From the NCBI GenBank assembly GCA_964528845.1, contig CAZGVE010000004.1, positions 1 to 64,000 on the forward strand: a stretch of DNA of 64,000 nt, read 5' to 3'. This DNA comes from FEN-1191 sp964528845. Its GTDB lineage: Bacteria; Pseudomonadota; Gammaproteobacteria; Steroidobacterales; Steroidobacteraceae. A program made the translations under genes and the position numbers. This document shows, in pieces, positions 33,767 through 42,720 of this stretch. How positions within the stretch are numbered: the stretch's first letter is position 1; the number at the start of each line of letters is the position of its first letter. The notes beneath the pieces were generated by a model. The model ran no database searches, had not been told where the DNA came from, and saw only the letters and a list, made by a program, of their open reading frames with translations.

Positions 33767-35167
33767 ATGAAGACGATGCTGCAGAAGATCTGGCAGCAGC
33801 ACGAGGTGGTTGCCGAGACGGCGGACACCCCGGCGGTGCTGTACATCGACCGGCACCTGATCCACGAGGTCACGACACCACAGGCCTTCACGGTGCTGCG
33901 CGAGCGCGGCCTCAAGGTGCGCCGGCCCGACCTGATGCTCGCGACCATCGATCATTCGAGTCCGACACGCACGGAACAGATCTTCGGTGGCGCGCCGATC
34001 GAGATCGAGTCGGCGGCGCTGCAGATCCGCGAACTGGAGCGCAATTGCGCCGAATTCGGCGTCGAGCTGTTCGGTCTGCGCAGCGCGCAGCGCGGCATCG
34101 TCCACATCATCGGACCGGAGCTCGGCCTCACGCAGCCGGGGCAGACGCTGGTGTGCGGCGACAGCCATACCAGCACCCACGGCGCGTTCGGCGCACTGGC
34201 CTTCGGCATCGGCACGACCGAAGTGGGCTATGTGCTGGCGACACAGTGCATCCTGCAGCGCCGCCCGAAGAGCTTTGCGATCCAGGTGGAGGGCGCGCTA
34301 GGCGCCGGGGTGACGGCCAAGGACCTGATCCTGGCGATCATCGGCCAGATCGGGGTCTCGGGTGGTACGGGCCACGTGATCGAGTACCGAGGCCCGGTGA
34401 TCCGGGCGCTCGGCATTGATGAGCGCATGACGGTGTGCAACATGTCGATCGAGGCCGGGGCGCGCGCGGGCATGATCGCGCCGGACGAGACCACATACTC
34501 CTATCTGGCGACCCGGCCTCGGGCGCCCAAGGGCGAGGCCTGGGAGCGTGCGCTCGCGCAATGGCGCGCGCTGCCAAGCGATCCGGGCGCCGCGTTCGAC
34601 CGCAGTGTGACCCTCGACGGCTCCGCGATCGAGCCGATGGTGACCTATGGCACCAATCCCGGCATGGTGGTGGCGGTATCCGGCTCCGTCCCGGTCCGGC
34701 GCAACGATCCGGTGTTCGACAAGGCACTGGCGTATATGGGGCTGACGGCCGGCGAGCCGATCGGCAACCAGCCGGTCAACGTCGTATTCATCGGCAGCTG
34801 CACCAACGGTCGAATCTCCGATCTGCGCAGCGCCGCAAAGGTATTGCAGGGTCGCAAGATCGCCAAGGGCGTACGCGCGCTCGTGGTTCCTGGCTCGCAA
34901 CAGGTCAAGCGGGCGGCAGAGGCCGAGGGCCTGGACCGCATCTTCATCGACGCGGGTGCCGAGTGGCGCGAATCGGGCTGCTCGATGTGCCTCGGCATGA
35001 ACGGCGACCTCGTCGGCAAGGGCGAGTATTCCGTCAGTACCAGCAACCGCAATTTCGAGGGTCGCCAGGGCGCCGGCGCCCGCACCCTGCTGGCGAGCCC
35101 GCTGACCGCGGCGGCCAGCGCTGTGCGCGGTCGCGTGACCGACCCGCGTGAATTCCTCAACGCCTGA
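33767..35167 (+). CDS. leuC: 3-isopropylmalate dehydratase large subunit
   Basis: 466 residues of the aconitase family. The three [4Fe-4S] cysteines lie in IGSCTNGRISD and SGCSMCLGMN; VCGDSHTSTHGAFGALAFGIG is the substrate-binding signature. It isomerises 2- to 3-isopropylmalate together with LeuD. It starts six bases after ilvE and is followed 13 bases later by leuD. Confidence 0.96.
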   Translation: MKTMLQKIWQQHEVVAETADTPAVLYIDRHLIHEVTTPQAFTVLRERGLKVRRPDLMLATIDHSSPTRTEQIFGGAPIEIESAALQIRELERNCAEFGVELFGLRSAQRGIVHIIGPELGLTQPGQTLVCGDSHTSTHGAFGALAFGIGTTEVGYVLATQCILQRRPKSFAIQVEGALGAGVTAKDLILAIIGQIGVSGGTGHVIEYRGPVIRALGIDERMTVCNMSIEAGARAGMIAPDETTYSYLATRPRAPKGEAWERALAQWRALPSDPGAAFDRSVTLDGSAIEPMVTYGTNPGMVVAVSGSVPVRRNDPVFDKALAYMGLTAGEPIGNQPVNVVFIGSCTNGRISDLRSAAKVLQGRKIAKGVRALVVPGSQQVKRAAEAEGLDRIFIDAGAEWRESGCSMCLGMNGDLVGKGEYSVSTSNRNFEGRQGAGARTLLASPLTAAASAVRGRVTDPREFLNA

Positions 35168-35180
35168 CGCCTGCTACATC

Positions 35181-35759
35181 ATGGAACCCATCCGACGCTT
35201 TCGATCGCGTACGGCAGTGCTGCCCTACACCAACATCGATACCGACCAGATCATCCCGGCCCGTTTCCTGCGCACGACGACGCGCGCCGGACTCGGCCAG
35301 AACCTGTTCGCGGACTGGCGCTATCGCGCCGACGGCTCACCAGCCGCCGACTTCCCTCTGAACCAGCCGCAGGCAGCCGGCTGCGGGATCCTGGTGACCG
35401 ACCGCAACTTCGGCTGCGGCTCCTCACGCGAGCACGCACCCTGGGCGCTGCTGGACTATGGATTCCGGGCCGTGATCAGCACCGAAATCGCCGACATCTT
35501 CCGCAGCAACGCGCTCAAGAACGGCCTGCTGCCGGTGGTCGTGGATGAGCCGACCGCCGCCTGGCTGCTGGCAAACCCTGGCGCGGAGGTCGAGATCGAT
35601 CTCGAGTCCACCACCGTGCGGCTGCCCGGCGGGCTCGAGGCGCGTTTTCCGATCGAGGCGTTTGCACGCTACTGCCTGCTCAATGGCGTGGACGAGCTGG
35701 GGTTCCTGCTCTCGAAGGAATCCGAGATCAGCGCCTATGAGCGCCGGGTGGCGTCATGA
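35181..35759 (+). CDS. leuD: 3-isopropylmalate dehydratase small subunit
   Basis: 192 residues from the ATG at 35181; an upstream in-frame start would lie inside leuC. The swivel-domain signatures TNIDTDQIIPARFL and NFGCGSSREHAPWALLDYGFRAVIS are exact for LeuD. It overlaps leuB by four bases, so the two are coupled. Confidence 0.95.
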   Translation: MEPIRRFRSRTAVLPYTNIDTDQIIPARFLRTTTRAGLGQNLFADWRYRADGSPAADFPLNQPQAAGCGILVTDRNFGCGSSREHAPWALLDYGFRAVISTEIADIFRSNALKNGLLPVVVDEPTAAWLLANPGAEVEIDLESTTVRLPGGLEARFPIEAFARYCLLNGVDELGFLLSKESEISAYERRVAS

Positions 35760-36817
35760 AGGCCGCCATTGCCGTGCTGCCGGGCGATGGCATCGGCCCG
35801 GAAGTCACGGCCGAGGCCGTGCAGGTGCTGCGCGCGATCGCACGCCGCTTCGGACATGAGCTGGAACTCCATGAGGCGGCCTTCGGCGGCATCGCAATCG
35901 ATCAATACGGGGATGCGCTGCCGGCCGCGACGCTCGAAGCCTGCCTGCGCGCCGATGCGGTGCTGCTCGGAGCGATCGGCGGCCCGAAGTGGTCCGCGCC
36001 GGATGCGCCGGTCCGGCCGGAAGCCGGACTGCTGCGCCTGCGCAGGGAACTCGGCGTGTACGCGAACCTCCGACCCGTGTCGGTCCACCCGGCACTGCGC
36101 GGCACGTCGAGCCTCAAGCCGGAGATCATCGACGGCGTCGACCTGGTGTTCGTGCGCGAGCTCACCGGCGGCATCTACTTCGGTGCCAAGACCCGCGATG
36201 CGGACCATGCGAGCGATCTGTGCAGCTACAGCGCCCTCGAGATCGAGCGTATCGTGCGGGTGGCGGCGCGGATCGCGCGCACGAGGCGTCGGCGGCTGCT
36301 CTCGATCGACAAATCCAACGTGCTGGAAACCTCCCGCCTGTGGCGCGAGGTGTGCGAGCGAGTCGTGCGCGCGGAGTTTCCCGATATCCAGCTCGAACAC
36401 ATGCTGGTGGACTCGGCCGCCATGCATCTGATCCGCCGCCCGCGCGATATCGACGTCGCCGTCACCGAGAACATGTTCGGCGACATCCTGACGGACGAAG
36501 CCTCGATGCTGTGCGGCTCGCTGGGACTGCTGCCCTCCGCCTCCCTGGGAGATGGCGCACGCGGACTGTTTGAACCGATTCACGGCTCGGCACCCGACAT
36601 CGCAGGCAAGGACATCGCGAACCCGTACGGCGCGATCCTGAGCGCTGCGCTGCTGCTGCGCCATTCGCTGAAGCTCGAGCCGGAGGCGCGGGCGGTGGAG
36701 CAGGCGGTGCACCGGGCGATCGCCGACGGCGTGCGAACTCCGGATATCGTAGGCCTGGGACACCGCGCCGCCAGCACCGCGGAAGCTGGTGCGGCCGTGG
36801 TCGCGGCGCTCGCCTAG
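35756..36817 (+). CDS. leuB: 3-isopropylmalate dehydrogenase
   Basis: 353 residues. The NAD-dependent oxidative decarboxylase shows LPGDGIGPEVTAEAV at the start, LRRELGVYANLRPV for substrate binding, SIDKSNVLETSRLWREV and the NMFGDILTDEASMLCGSLGLLPSA metal/NAD signature in parts. It completes the leucine-specific steps. It is the last gene of the operon; the next gene starts 42 bp later on the same strand but is unrelated. Confidence 0.96.
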   Translation: MKAAIAVLPGDGIGPEVTAEAVQVLRAIARRFGHELELHEAAFGGIAIDQYGDALPAATLEACLRADAVLLGAIGGPKWSAPDAPVRPEAGLLRLRRELGVYANLRPVSVHPALRGTSSLKPEIIDGVDLVFVRELTGGIYFGAKTRDADHASDLCSYSALEIERIVRVAARIARTRRRRLLSIDKSNVLETSRLWREVCERVVRAEFPDIQLEHMLVDSAAMHLIRRPRDIDVAVTENMFGDILTDEASMLCGSLGLLPSASLGDGARGLFEPIHGSAPDIAGKDIANPYGAILSAALLLRHSLKLEPEARAVEQAVHRAIADGVRTPDIVGLGHRAASTAEAGAAVVAALA

Positions 36818-36859
36818 ATCCATCGGCCCGAAAGATCTCATCAGCGCAGGACGACACCG

Positions 36860-37939
36860 ATGAAACAGCTACTCGTTGGCCTCGCCCTGCTCGCCACTGG
36901 GGTCATGGCTCCTTGCGTCGCCACCCGCGCGGCGGCTCCGACTGCGATGCCGGTGTATCACGTCACGCACACGGTGAGTCTCGGGGCGCCGGATCGCTGG
37001 GACTACCTGAGCTTCGATCCCGCTACGCAGCGACTGTTCATCGCCCACGGGGATCGCGTGACGGTGCTGGATGCGCGCGATGGCAGCGTGCTCGGCCAGG
37101 TCGAGGGCTTTGCCGGCGGTACGCACGGCATCGGCATCGTGAACGCGCTCGGGCGCGGCTATACCGATGACGGACGAGCCGGGACCGCCGGATCGTTCGA
37201 CCTCCGGACCTTCAAGCTCCTCCACACGATCAAGGCCGACGACGATGCCGACGCGGTCGTGTTCGACCCGCCGAGCGGCCACATCTTCGTCGTCAACGGC
37301 GATCCAGGAACGCTGACGGTCATCGATCCGAAGACGGACGCCGCGATTGCGACCGTCAGCGCCGGCAGCAAGCTCGAGTTCGCGGTGTCGGGCCTCAATG
37401 GCAAGCTCTATGTCAATGCTCCCGGCAAGGGCGAGATCGTGCGCATCGACACGCACTCCAATCAGGCTGACGCCCACTGGGCAGTACCTTCGTGCAAGAA
37501 CTCCGCCGGCCTTGCAATCGATACCGACACGCACCGGCTGTTCTCCAGTTGCCGCAATGGCGTGCTCGTGGTCGTCAACGCGGACGACGGCACTACGGTG
37601 GCGTCGCTGCCGATCGGTCGTGGCACCGACGCCGCCGCCTTCGATCCGAAGCGCCGGCTGGTCTTCAGCTCCAACGGGACGGACGGAAACATCAGCGTGA
37701 TCGCGGAACTGGACGCCAATACGTTCCGCTCGCTCGGTACGATTCCGACGGCCGTCACGGCGCGCACGATGACCGTCGATCCGCAGAGCGGACGCCTGTA
37801 TGTCGCTGCGGCTGACGTTGACGCGGCGGCGCAGACCCCAGCGGCGCCGGCCCCAGCAGCAGCCGCGACCCCGCCCCGGCCGCGCACGCCGCTGGTGCCG
37901 GGTTCGCTGAAGGTGCTGTACCTCGATCCAATGCCCTAG
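36860..37939 (+). CDS. Secreted YncE-like beta-propeller protein
   Basis: 359 residues with an N-terminal signal peptide (cut near ATRAAA). The body is built of repeated blade-like units, for example RLFIAHGDRVTVLDARDGSVLGQV, HIFVVNGDPGTLTVIDPKTD, RLFSSCRNGVLVVVNADDG and RLVFSSNGTDGNISVI (each given in part). This is the YVTN/YncE beta-propeller type found in the periplasm. The function of such proteins is mostly unknown. An Ala/Pro-rich stretch interrupts the last blade. It is not related to the leucine operon upstream, though it may receive read-through. Confidence 0.8.
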   Translation: MKQLLVGLALLATGVMAPCVATRAAAPTAMPVYHVTHTVSLGAPDRWDYLSFDPATQRLFIAHGDRVTVLDARDGSVLGQVEGFAGGTHGIGIVNALGRGYTDDGRAGTAGSFDLRTFKLLHTIKADDDADAVVFDPPSGHIFVVNGDPGTLTVIDPKTDAAIATVSAGSKLEFAVSGLNGKLYVNAPGKGEIVRIDTHSNQADAHWAVPSCKNSAGLAIDTDTHRLFSSCRNGVLVVVNADDGTTVASLPIGRGTDAAAFDPKRRLVFSSNGTDGNISVIAELDANTFRSLGTIPTAVTARTMTVDPQSGRLYVAAADVDAAAQTPAAPAPAAAATPPRPRTPLVPGSLKVLYLDPMP

Positions 37940-38898
37940 CGGCCTTGCCTTAAGGTCACTACGTGGCCCGACTGCAGCAGCCAGATCGTTGCGCTCATCG
38001 TGACCGCCGATGCGAGCGTCGCGACTACCAGCGCGGCGGCGCAGAATCCTGACAATGCATGTCGGCCGCCCAGGATCGGATACACGCTGAGCATCGGCGC
38101 GCTCGCGATCACGAGAGCCGCCACCCGGAGCATAGGGTCGGCGGGTGCGAACAGCAGCAGACCCGCAGCCACCGCAAGCGGATGCAGGAACAGCTTGCCG
38201 ACACCGACGGCGTACACGTCCAGGGACATATCACGCCGCGGCAGGCCGACCAGGATCCCGCCAATCACGAACAGCGCCACCGGCGCCGAGGAACCGGCCA
38301 GCATGTCGATCGCGCGTACGAATGGCGGTCGCACGACGATGTGCAGCGCCGAGCACAGCAGTCCGGCCCCGATCGCCAGTACCATCGGATTGTGCCGCAG
38401 ACCCGCGAAGGCGCGACCGAAGGCGCGGGCGAACGGCTCGTGGCTGGCGCTACCCGCATCGGCGAGCGCGAGGCACAGCGGCAGGATCAGGACGTTCTCG
38501 ACCGTCGCGCACAGCGCCAATGCCGTGCCGGCGACCGGTCCGACGACCTGCAACGCTATCGGATAGCCGATGAACGCGCTGTTCGAACACGAGGTGCCCA
38601 TTGCCATGATTGCCGCCCGCTCCAGGGATTCGCGGCGCAGGTAACGCGCCCACAGCAGCGTGGCGGCGAGCACCGTCAGTGATCCCCCCGCATAGGCCAG
38701 CAGGTAGCGCAGGTCGATGACGTCGGAAAGCGCACGCTGAGTCAGCGAGCGGAACAGCTGCGCCGGCAGCGCGACGCGGATCACGTAGCCACCCAGCGCC
38801 GGAAGCCATGCGGCCGGAATCAGCTCGGCCTTTACCAGGACGAACCCGAGCGCGACCAGCAGGAAAATCGGCGCGGTGATGAACAGTATGCCGGTCAA
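37936..38898 (-). CDS. AEC-family (auxin efflux carrier-like) transporter
   Basis: 320 residues with about ten membrane helices in two halves. The segments ALGGYVIRVALPAQLFRSL, SCSNSAFIGYPIALQVVG and the C-terminal ASAPMLSVYPILGGRHAL match the AEC family, which includes bacterial malate and other organic acid carriers. It lies convergent with the YncE-like gene, overlapping it by four bases at the 3' end. Substrate unknown. Confidence 0.85.
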   Translation of the reverse strand: MTGILFITAPIFLLVALGFVLVKAELIPAAWLPALGGYVIRVALPAQLFRSLTQRALSDVIDLRYLLAYAGGSLTVLAATLLWARYLRRESLERAAIMAMGTSCSNSAFIGYPIALQVVGPVAGTALALCATVENVLILPLCLALADAGSASHEPFARAFGRAFAGLRHNPMVLAIGAGLLCSALHIVVRPPFVRAIDMLAGSSAPVALFVIGGILVGLPRRDMSLDVYAVGVGKLFLHPLAVAAGLLLFAPADPMLRVAALVIASAPMLSVYPILGGRHALSGFCAAALVVATLASAVTMSATIWLLQSGHVVTLRQGR

Positions 38899-39000
38899 AC
38901 GCTTGCTCGACGATCAGCTGGGGATGGTCGGACAAGCGTATAGGAACCACGCGGCCGAGCGCCTACAATCGACAGTAATCAAGGATACCGGGGGAATCCG

Positions 39001-39567
39001 ATGAAGCAGATGATCATCCTGGCCAGCGTGCTTGCCGTATCCAGTCTTGCTGCGAGCGCCCAAGCGCCCGCCCCGACCGCCCCGACACCGCCCGCGCGCC
39101 AGCCCCCGCCCGCCGACGAGTTGCCCCTGGCCGTCGCGTTGCAGTGGGCGCAGGCGACTATCGCGGCGTGCAAGGCCAACGGTTACGGCGTCACGGCCAC
39201 CTACATGAACTCCGCGTCCGACCTCAAACTCGTCCTGCGCTCGGACGGGACCCCAGCCGGCACCGTCGAGGTCGGTCGGCGCAAGGCCTATACCGTGATC
39301 AAGACCGGAATGAGTTCGGGCGACTACGCCGCATCGGTCGGCTTTCCGGCCGGGACGCCGCTTCCACCGTCGGCACCGGGACAGCCCCGCGGGCTACCGC
39401 CGGGCCCGAATCCTGATCCGAACATGATCGTCCTGGCAGGCGGGCTGCCAGTGAAGGTCAACGGCAAGATCATCGGCGCCGTGAGCGCCTCGGGCGCACC
39501 TGGCGGCGACAAGGATGCGGCCTGCGTGCAGGCAGGCCTCAACGCGATCGCGGACCAGCTGAAATAG
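39001..39567 (+). CDS. Secreted GlcG/HbpS-family protein
   Basis: 188 residues. A signal peptide (cut near ASAQA) is followed by a Pro/Ala-rich linker and the GlcG/HbpS domain: LPLAVALQWAQATIAACKANG, RKAYTVIKTG and the signature GGLPVKVNGKIIGAVSASGAPGGDKD. HbpS of Streptomyces binds haem and GlcG is linked to glycolate use, but most members are uncharacterised. An Arg/Gly/Pro-rich insertion lies before the last conserved block. It sits just outside the conjugation operon and is convergent with it. Confidence 0.82.
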   Translation: MKQMIILASVLAVSSLAASAQAPAPTAPTPPARQPPPADELPLAVALQWAQATIAACKANGYGVTATYMNSASDLKLVLRSDGTPAGTVEVGRRKAYTVIKTGMSSGDYAASVGFPAGTPLPPSAPGQPRGLPPGPNPDPNMIVLAGGLPVKVNGKIIGAVSASGAPGGDKDAACVQAGLNAIADQLK

Positions 39568-39625
39568 GGAGCAGAGCGTCGGCCGCCGGTGGCATTCCCG
39601 GACGCAAGGCTGCGGCCGGCCGCCG

Positions 39626-40312
39626 TCAGATACTGACCCCCCATCGGCGCCGTAGGGCGCGCCGCAGCAGGAACACACCGAAGACAGGGGTGTGGGGCAG
39701 GCTATCCCGAAGCCGACGTTCGCAGCACTTGTAGTGTTTCCCGGTAGTCAGCACGTCGTCGAACAGGTGTATCGCCTGCCTCACGGGCGCCTGTCCCAGA
39801 CTGCTCAGATCGAGACGCAGATTGTCGGTCAGGGCATCTGCCGTGAGCCTCGTGCGTCCGAGGTGGTCGGCAGGAGTGCTTCGTGCCTGGAATAGCAGCG
39901 GTCGCACGTCGACGTCGTAGTCACGGAACGCGATCCGGAGGGTCTGCACCAGACGATTGTCGAAGTCCGGGTCAGGGCGCGCCTTCGACGGTGGGACGGG
40001 AACCCAGGTCACCTGCTGTGCAGCAGACCGACTCACCGCCGCACGCAGCATCCCCGCCATGAAACCGATGGCCCGCCGTTTGCGGCGCGCCAGGTGCGCA
40101 CGCGCCAACGCAGCCGACGGAGCGCACTTGAAATCCCTCAGGATGTGCAGCCGCTCGCAAAGTCGCGGGCCGAACCCGGAATTGAACTCGAGCACGAAGG
40201 AGCACCGGTCCGAGCTCGAAAGAAATGCATGATCCGCCAGGCGAACGAGATCGACCGGCGTCAGGCTCACAGCGCCGCCGGCAGGTGCGTGTGGAACACG
40301 CAAACCGATCAC
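39626..40312 (-). CDS. Phosphoribosyltransferase-fold protein (ComF-like) of the conjugation operon
   Basis: 228 residues from a GTG that overlaps the relaxase stop by four bases. The C-terminal half shows the PRPP-binding motif of type I phosphoribosyltransferases, IHLFDDVLTTGKH (residues 181-193, with Asp185-Asp186), preceded by VTWVPVPPSKARPDPDFDNR. ComF proteins share this layout (VPVP segment, then DDVxTTG), but the N-terminal Zn-finger of ComF is not seen. The N-terminal half is unrecognised. It is the last gene of the operon, translationally coupled to the relaxase, so a role in DNA transfer or uptake is possible. Function unknown. Confidence 0.7.
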   Translation of the reverse strand: MIGLRVPHAPAGGAVSLTPVDLVRLADHAFLSSSDRCSFVLEFNSGFGPRLCERLHILRDFKCAPSAALARAHLARRKRRAIGFMAGMLRAAVSRSAAQQVTWVPVPPSKARPDPDFDNRLVQTLRIAFRDYDVDVRPLLFQARSTPADHLGRTRLTADALTDNLRLDLSSLGQAPVRQAIHLFDDVLTTGKHYKCCERRLRDSLPHTPVFGVFLLRRALRRRWGVSI

Positions 40313-41334
40313 AGTGAATAGTCCCGGTCGCGTGTGTGACCATGCCGCGCGTCCTGCGATTCGCTGCCTTCCAGCGCGGAGTGGCGATTCACTGCGCTGC
40401 TGTGCGGGTCGATCTGCGGCGGGTCAAGTCCAGCTTGCGCACTGCGTCGAATCTCCAGCCAGGCCTCCCTGGCGCGGCGCCTCCCCTCCTCCAGTCCCAT
40501 CCTGAGCGATGACGAATCCGTCGGCGCGATAAGAGCACCAGTTTCGCGCCCGCCGTCGAGGACGCGCTCTTTCCGCGCGAAAACCCGCGCCAGATACTGC
40601 TCCCGTATGCGCTCGGCAACTTCGCTACGGAGTCCGCGCCGCTCCCTCTGCACTGCGGCATAGGGAATATTTGGCTTCGGCTCGCGATCGATACCCTGGG
40701 CAGCCAGGCTTCTGTGATCGATCCGCAAGTCGAGCCCTGCGGCCCGGAAGGCCTCATTGGTCAAGGTCGCCCACCGCTGCCGGACGGCAACCAGTTCGGC
40801 ACGCGCGGACGGCAATCCGTGCTGATGGCGCCTGGTATCATTCCATTCCGGTTGCGACTTGGGACCGAATCCCGTCGTTGTGAGTTCGCGGGTCGTCGCC
40901 AGCAGGTGGGCGTGAAAATTTCGCGGATCCCCCGCGGGCCGCGGATCGTGCATCGTCAGATCCACGACGACCTCGTAGCGGTCCGCCAGCTCGCGCGCAA
41001 AGGTCCGGGCGAGCGTCTGGCGCTGGCTTGCGGACAGCTCCGCCGGCAGCGCGACCTGGTATTCTCGCGCTACGCGCGCATTGCGCTGCTTCTCGGCTGC
41101 CTCGGCTGCGTTCCATAGTGACGCGCGATCTGTGGTCCACGCAGGAGCGGACCCTGCCAGCCCCGACGGCACGAGAATTTCGGCGTGACTCACATCGCTT
41201 CGATGCCGGTAGTCGTGCAATTGCCCGGTACGCTCGTCGCGCAACCGCTCACCGGAACGATACGCCGCGGCTCCAGGTGCACCTCTGCCCGAAGCGCGGG
41301 ATACGGATTTCATGTGCAGGTGAAAGAACGCCAT
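40309..41334 (-). CDS. Conjugative relaxase, MobA/MobL (MOBQ-like) family
   Basis: 341 residues. The N-terminal relaxase domain shows AAAYRSGERLRDERTG with a candidate nucleophile Tyr25, the AREYQVALPAEL strand and the metal-binding histidines His129, His141 and His143 in DPRNFHAHLLAT. It would nick the transfer origin and stay bound to the strand. There is no helicase or primase domain; the C-terminal third is Arg-rich and probably binds DNA or the coupling protein. It starts six bases after the second coupling protein and overlaps the PRTase gene by four bases. Confidence 0.87.
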   Translation of the reverse strand: MAFFHLHMKSVSRASGRGAPGAAAYRSGERLRDERTGQLHDYRHRSDVSHAEILVPSGLAGSAPAWTTDRASLWNAAEAAEKQRNARVAREYQVALPAELSASQRQTLARTFARELADRYEVVVDLTMHDPRPAGDPRNFHAHLLATTRELTTTGFGPKSQPEWNDTRRHQHGLPSARAELVAVRQRWATLTNEAFRAAGLDLRIDHRSLAAQGIDREPKPNIPYAAVQRERRGLRSEVAERIREQYLARVFARKERVLDGGRETGALIAPTDSSSLRMGLEEGRRRAREAWLEIRRSAQAGLDPPQIDPHSSAVNRHSALEGSESQDARHGHTRDRDYSL

Positions 41335-41340
41335 GCCGGC

Positions 41341-42720
41341 CTACCGTGGAACCCGCACTCGCTTCCAAACCGGCGAAGACGCGAGCTTCACGTACCCGCG
41401 CAGATCCGGCAGCTGCTCGAGTTCCGAAGGCAGCACGGCGTATTCCGTGGCAATCTGCTCCGAGTGCTGCATGGAGCGTCGCCCGCTTCCAGGCGACCAT
41501 GACGTTCCGTGGTCCAGTCCGCGTGTCCGGTAGACCCGCCGTATCTCGCGTTCTCCGATAAGCCTGGAAGCAAATTGGGACGTACCACCGTTCTCGCTGC
41601 CGGAACATCGAAGAACCAGTGTATTGCCGCAGTTTTCGACGATAGTCTCTGCGTCACCTGCCCCATAGGTACTGGACACCTGTGCAATCGACTGGAAACC
41701 CAGAACGCAGCGCCCGCCGAACTTCCGTAGTCGCGCCAGCGCATCCTTCAATCCGTCGATCGCGCCAAGTGCATCGAGCTCGTCGACGACGAACCACAAT
41801 CGCTGGTCACGGCCGGCCGGCTGGCTCATGGCTTCAACTATGGCCAGGCGCAGCCACGCGGCGATAATCGAGCGTAGCGCTGGAATCTGGCCCGCCTGAT
41901 ATGGGATGAACAGCACGCCGCGTCCGCTACGTACCCACTCCCTGACGGAGAACGATGCCGCGCTCTGGGCCTGAATGTACGGCAACGCGGATATCGCGGA
42001 AGTCATCACAGAGCGGATAGAGCTGAACATTCGTGCATTTTCCGGTTCAAGAAAAGGTTGCGCAGGAGTTCCGGCCACCATCCCCCGCAGCTCATCGCTG
42101 GTGGCCATGGTGAGCAGGCGCCAGAGCTCCTCAACCGTGTCGGTCCCCGCTTGCGCGCACCGGCGCAGCACCGCGGCAAGCAGCGTACGTGCGTAACCGC
42201 GCCACTCCACCGTGGCCGGATCCTCGCACTCCGGGACGAGGGCATTCGCCAGCTGCTCGATGTCGAATACGTCCCGAATCTCAGCGAATGGATCCCAGCG
42301 CCGCGATCCGCTCGCGAACGGATTGAGGACGATGTCTCCCCGTTCTCGCTGGAAGCATCGCGCGAGATAGCCGCCCTCGGGATCACTGACGACTGCGCGA
42401 TCGCCGCGCCGCAGTGCGGCGTCCAGAAGTTGCCCGATGGCTGTAGATTTCCCGGTACCTGTGGTCCCTATCAGCTTGACGTGCTTGGTCTCATCAAGTG
42501 AGGCAAGCGGAACACCTGCCAGCGTCAATCGGGGCGGAGCACACACGCTCCAGAATCGCGCGAACCTGCTCCACGGAAAATGCCCGCGAACGATCGTGCC
42601 GCGCCGGTGGTAATCCCGCGGACCTGAACTCAGCCATAACTTCACGCACACGGGAAGCATCAGTGCCGCCAAGAGCGGCCAATGCGTCAGCCAGGCGTGT
42701 ACGTCGATGCTCGGACTCAT
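41341..42720 (-). CDS. Second VirD4/TraD-like coupling protein (paralogue B)
   Basis: 459 residues from the ATG at 42720, overlapping the stop of the first coupling protein (ATGA). A single N-terminal membrane helix (about residues 13-30) is followed by the motor domain: Walker A IGTTGTGKS at 84-92, Walker B LWFVVDELDALG, and the RCVLGFQSIAQV segment. The domain is clearly homologous to the neighbouring paralogue, with long stretches almost identical (for example DGLKDALARLRKFGGRCVLG), but the N-terminal region is different and shorter. Coupling proteins are hexameric ATPases that bring the relaxase-DNA complex to the secretion channel. Having two intact copies is unusual. Confidence 0.88.
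   Translation of the reverse strand: MSPSIDVHAWLTHWPLLAALMLPVCVKLWLSSGPRDYHRRGTIVRGHFPWSRFARFWSVCAPPRLTLAGVPLASLDETKHVKLIGTTGTGKSTAIGQLLDAALRRGDRAVVSDPEGGYLARCFQRERGDIVLNPFASGSRRWDPFAEIRDVFDIEQLANALVPECEDPATVEWRGYARTLLAAVLRRCAQAGTDTVEELWRLLTMATSDELRGMVAGTPAQPFLEPENARMFSSIRSVMTSAISALPYIQAQSAASFSVREWVRSGRGVLFIPYQAGQIPALRSIIAAWLRLAIVEAMSQPAGRDQRLWFVVDELDALGAIDGLKDALARLRKFGGRCVLGFQSIAQVSSTYGAGDAETIVENCGNTLVLRCSGSENGGTSQFASRLIGEREIRRVYRTRGLDHGTSWSPGSGRRSMQHSEQIATEYAVLPSELEQLPDLRGYVKLASSPVWKRVRVPR

Noticed and set aside
32630..34180. 516-codon open frame on the minus strand
   Set aside because: Antisense to leuA, ilvE and leuC, all of which show intact catalytic motifs.
39612..39623. GCGGCCGGCCGC palindrome as an attachment site or terminator
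   Set aside because: Pure GC palindromes are common in such DNA; it has no T run and no second copy was seen at the other end.
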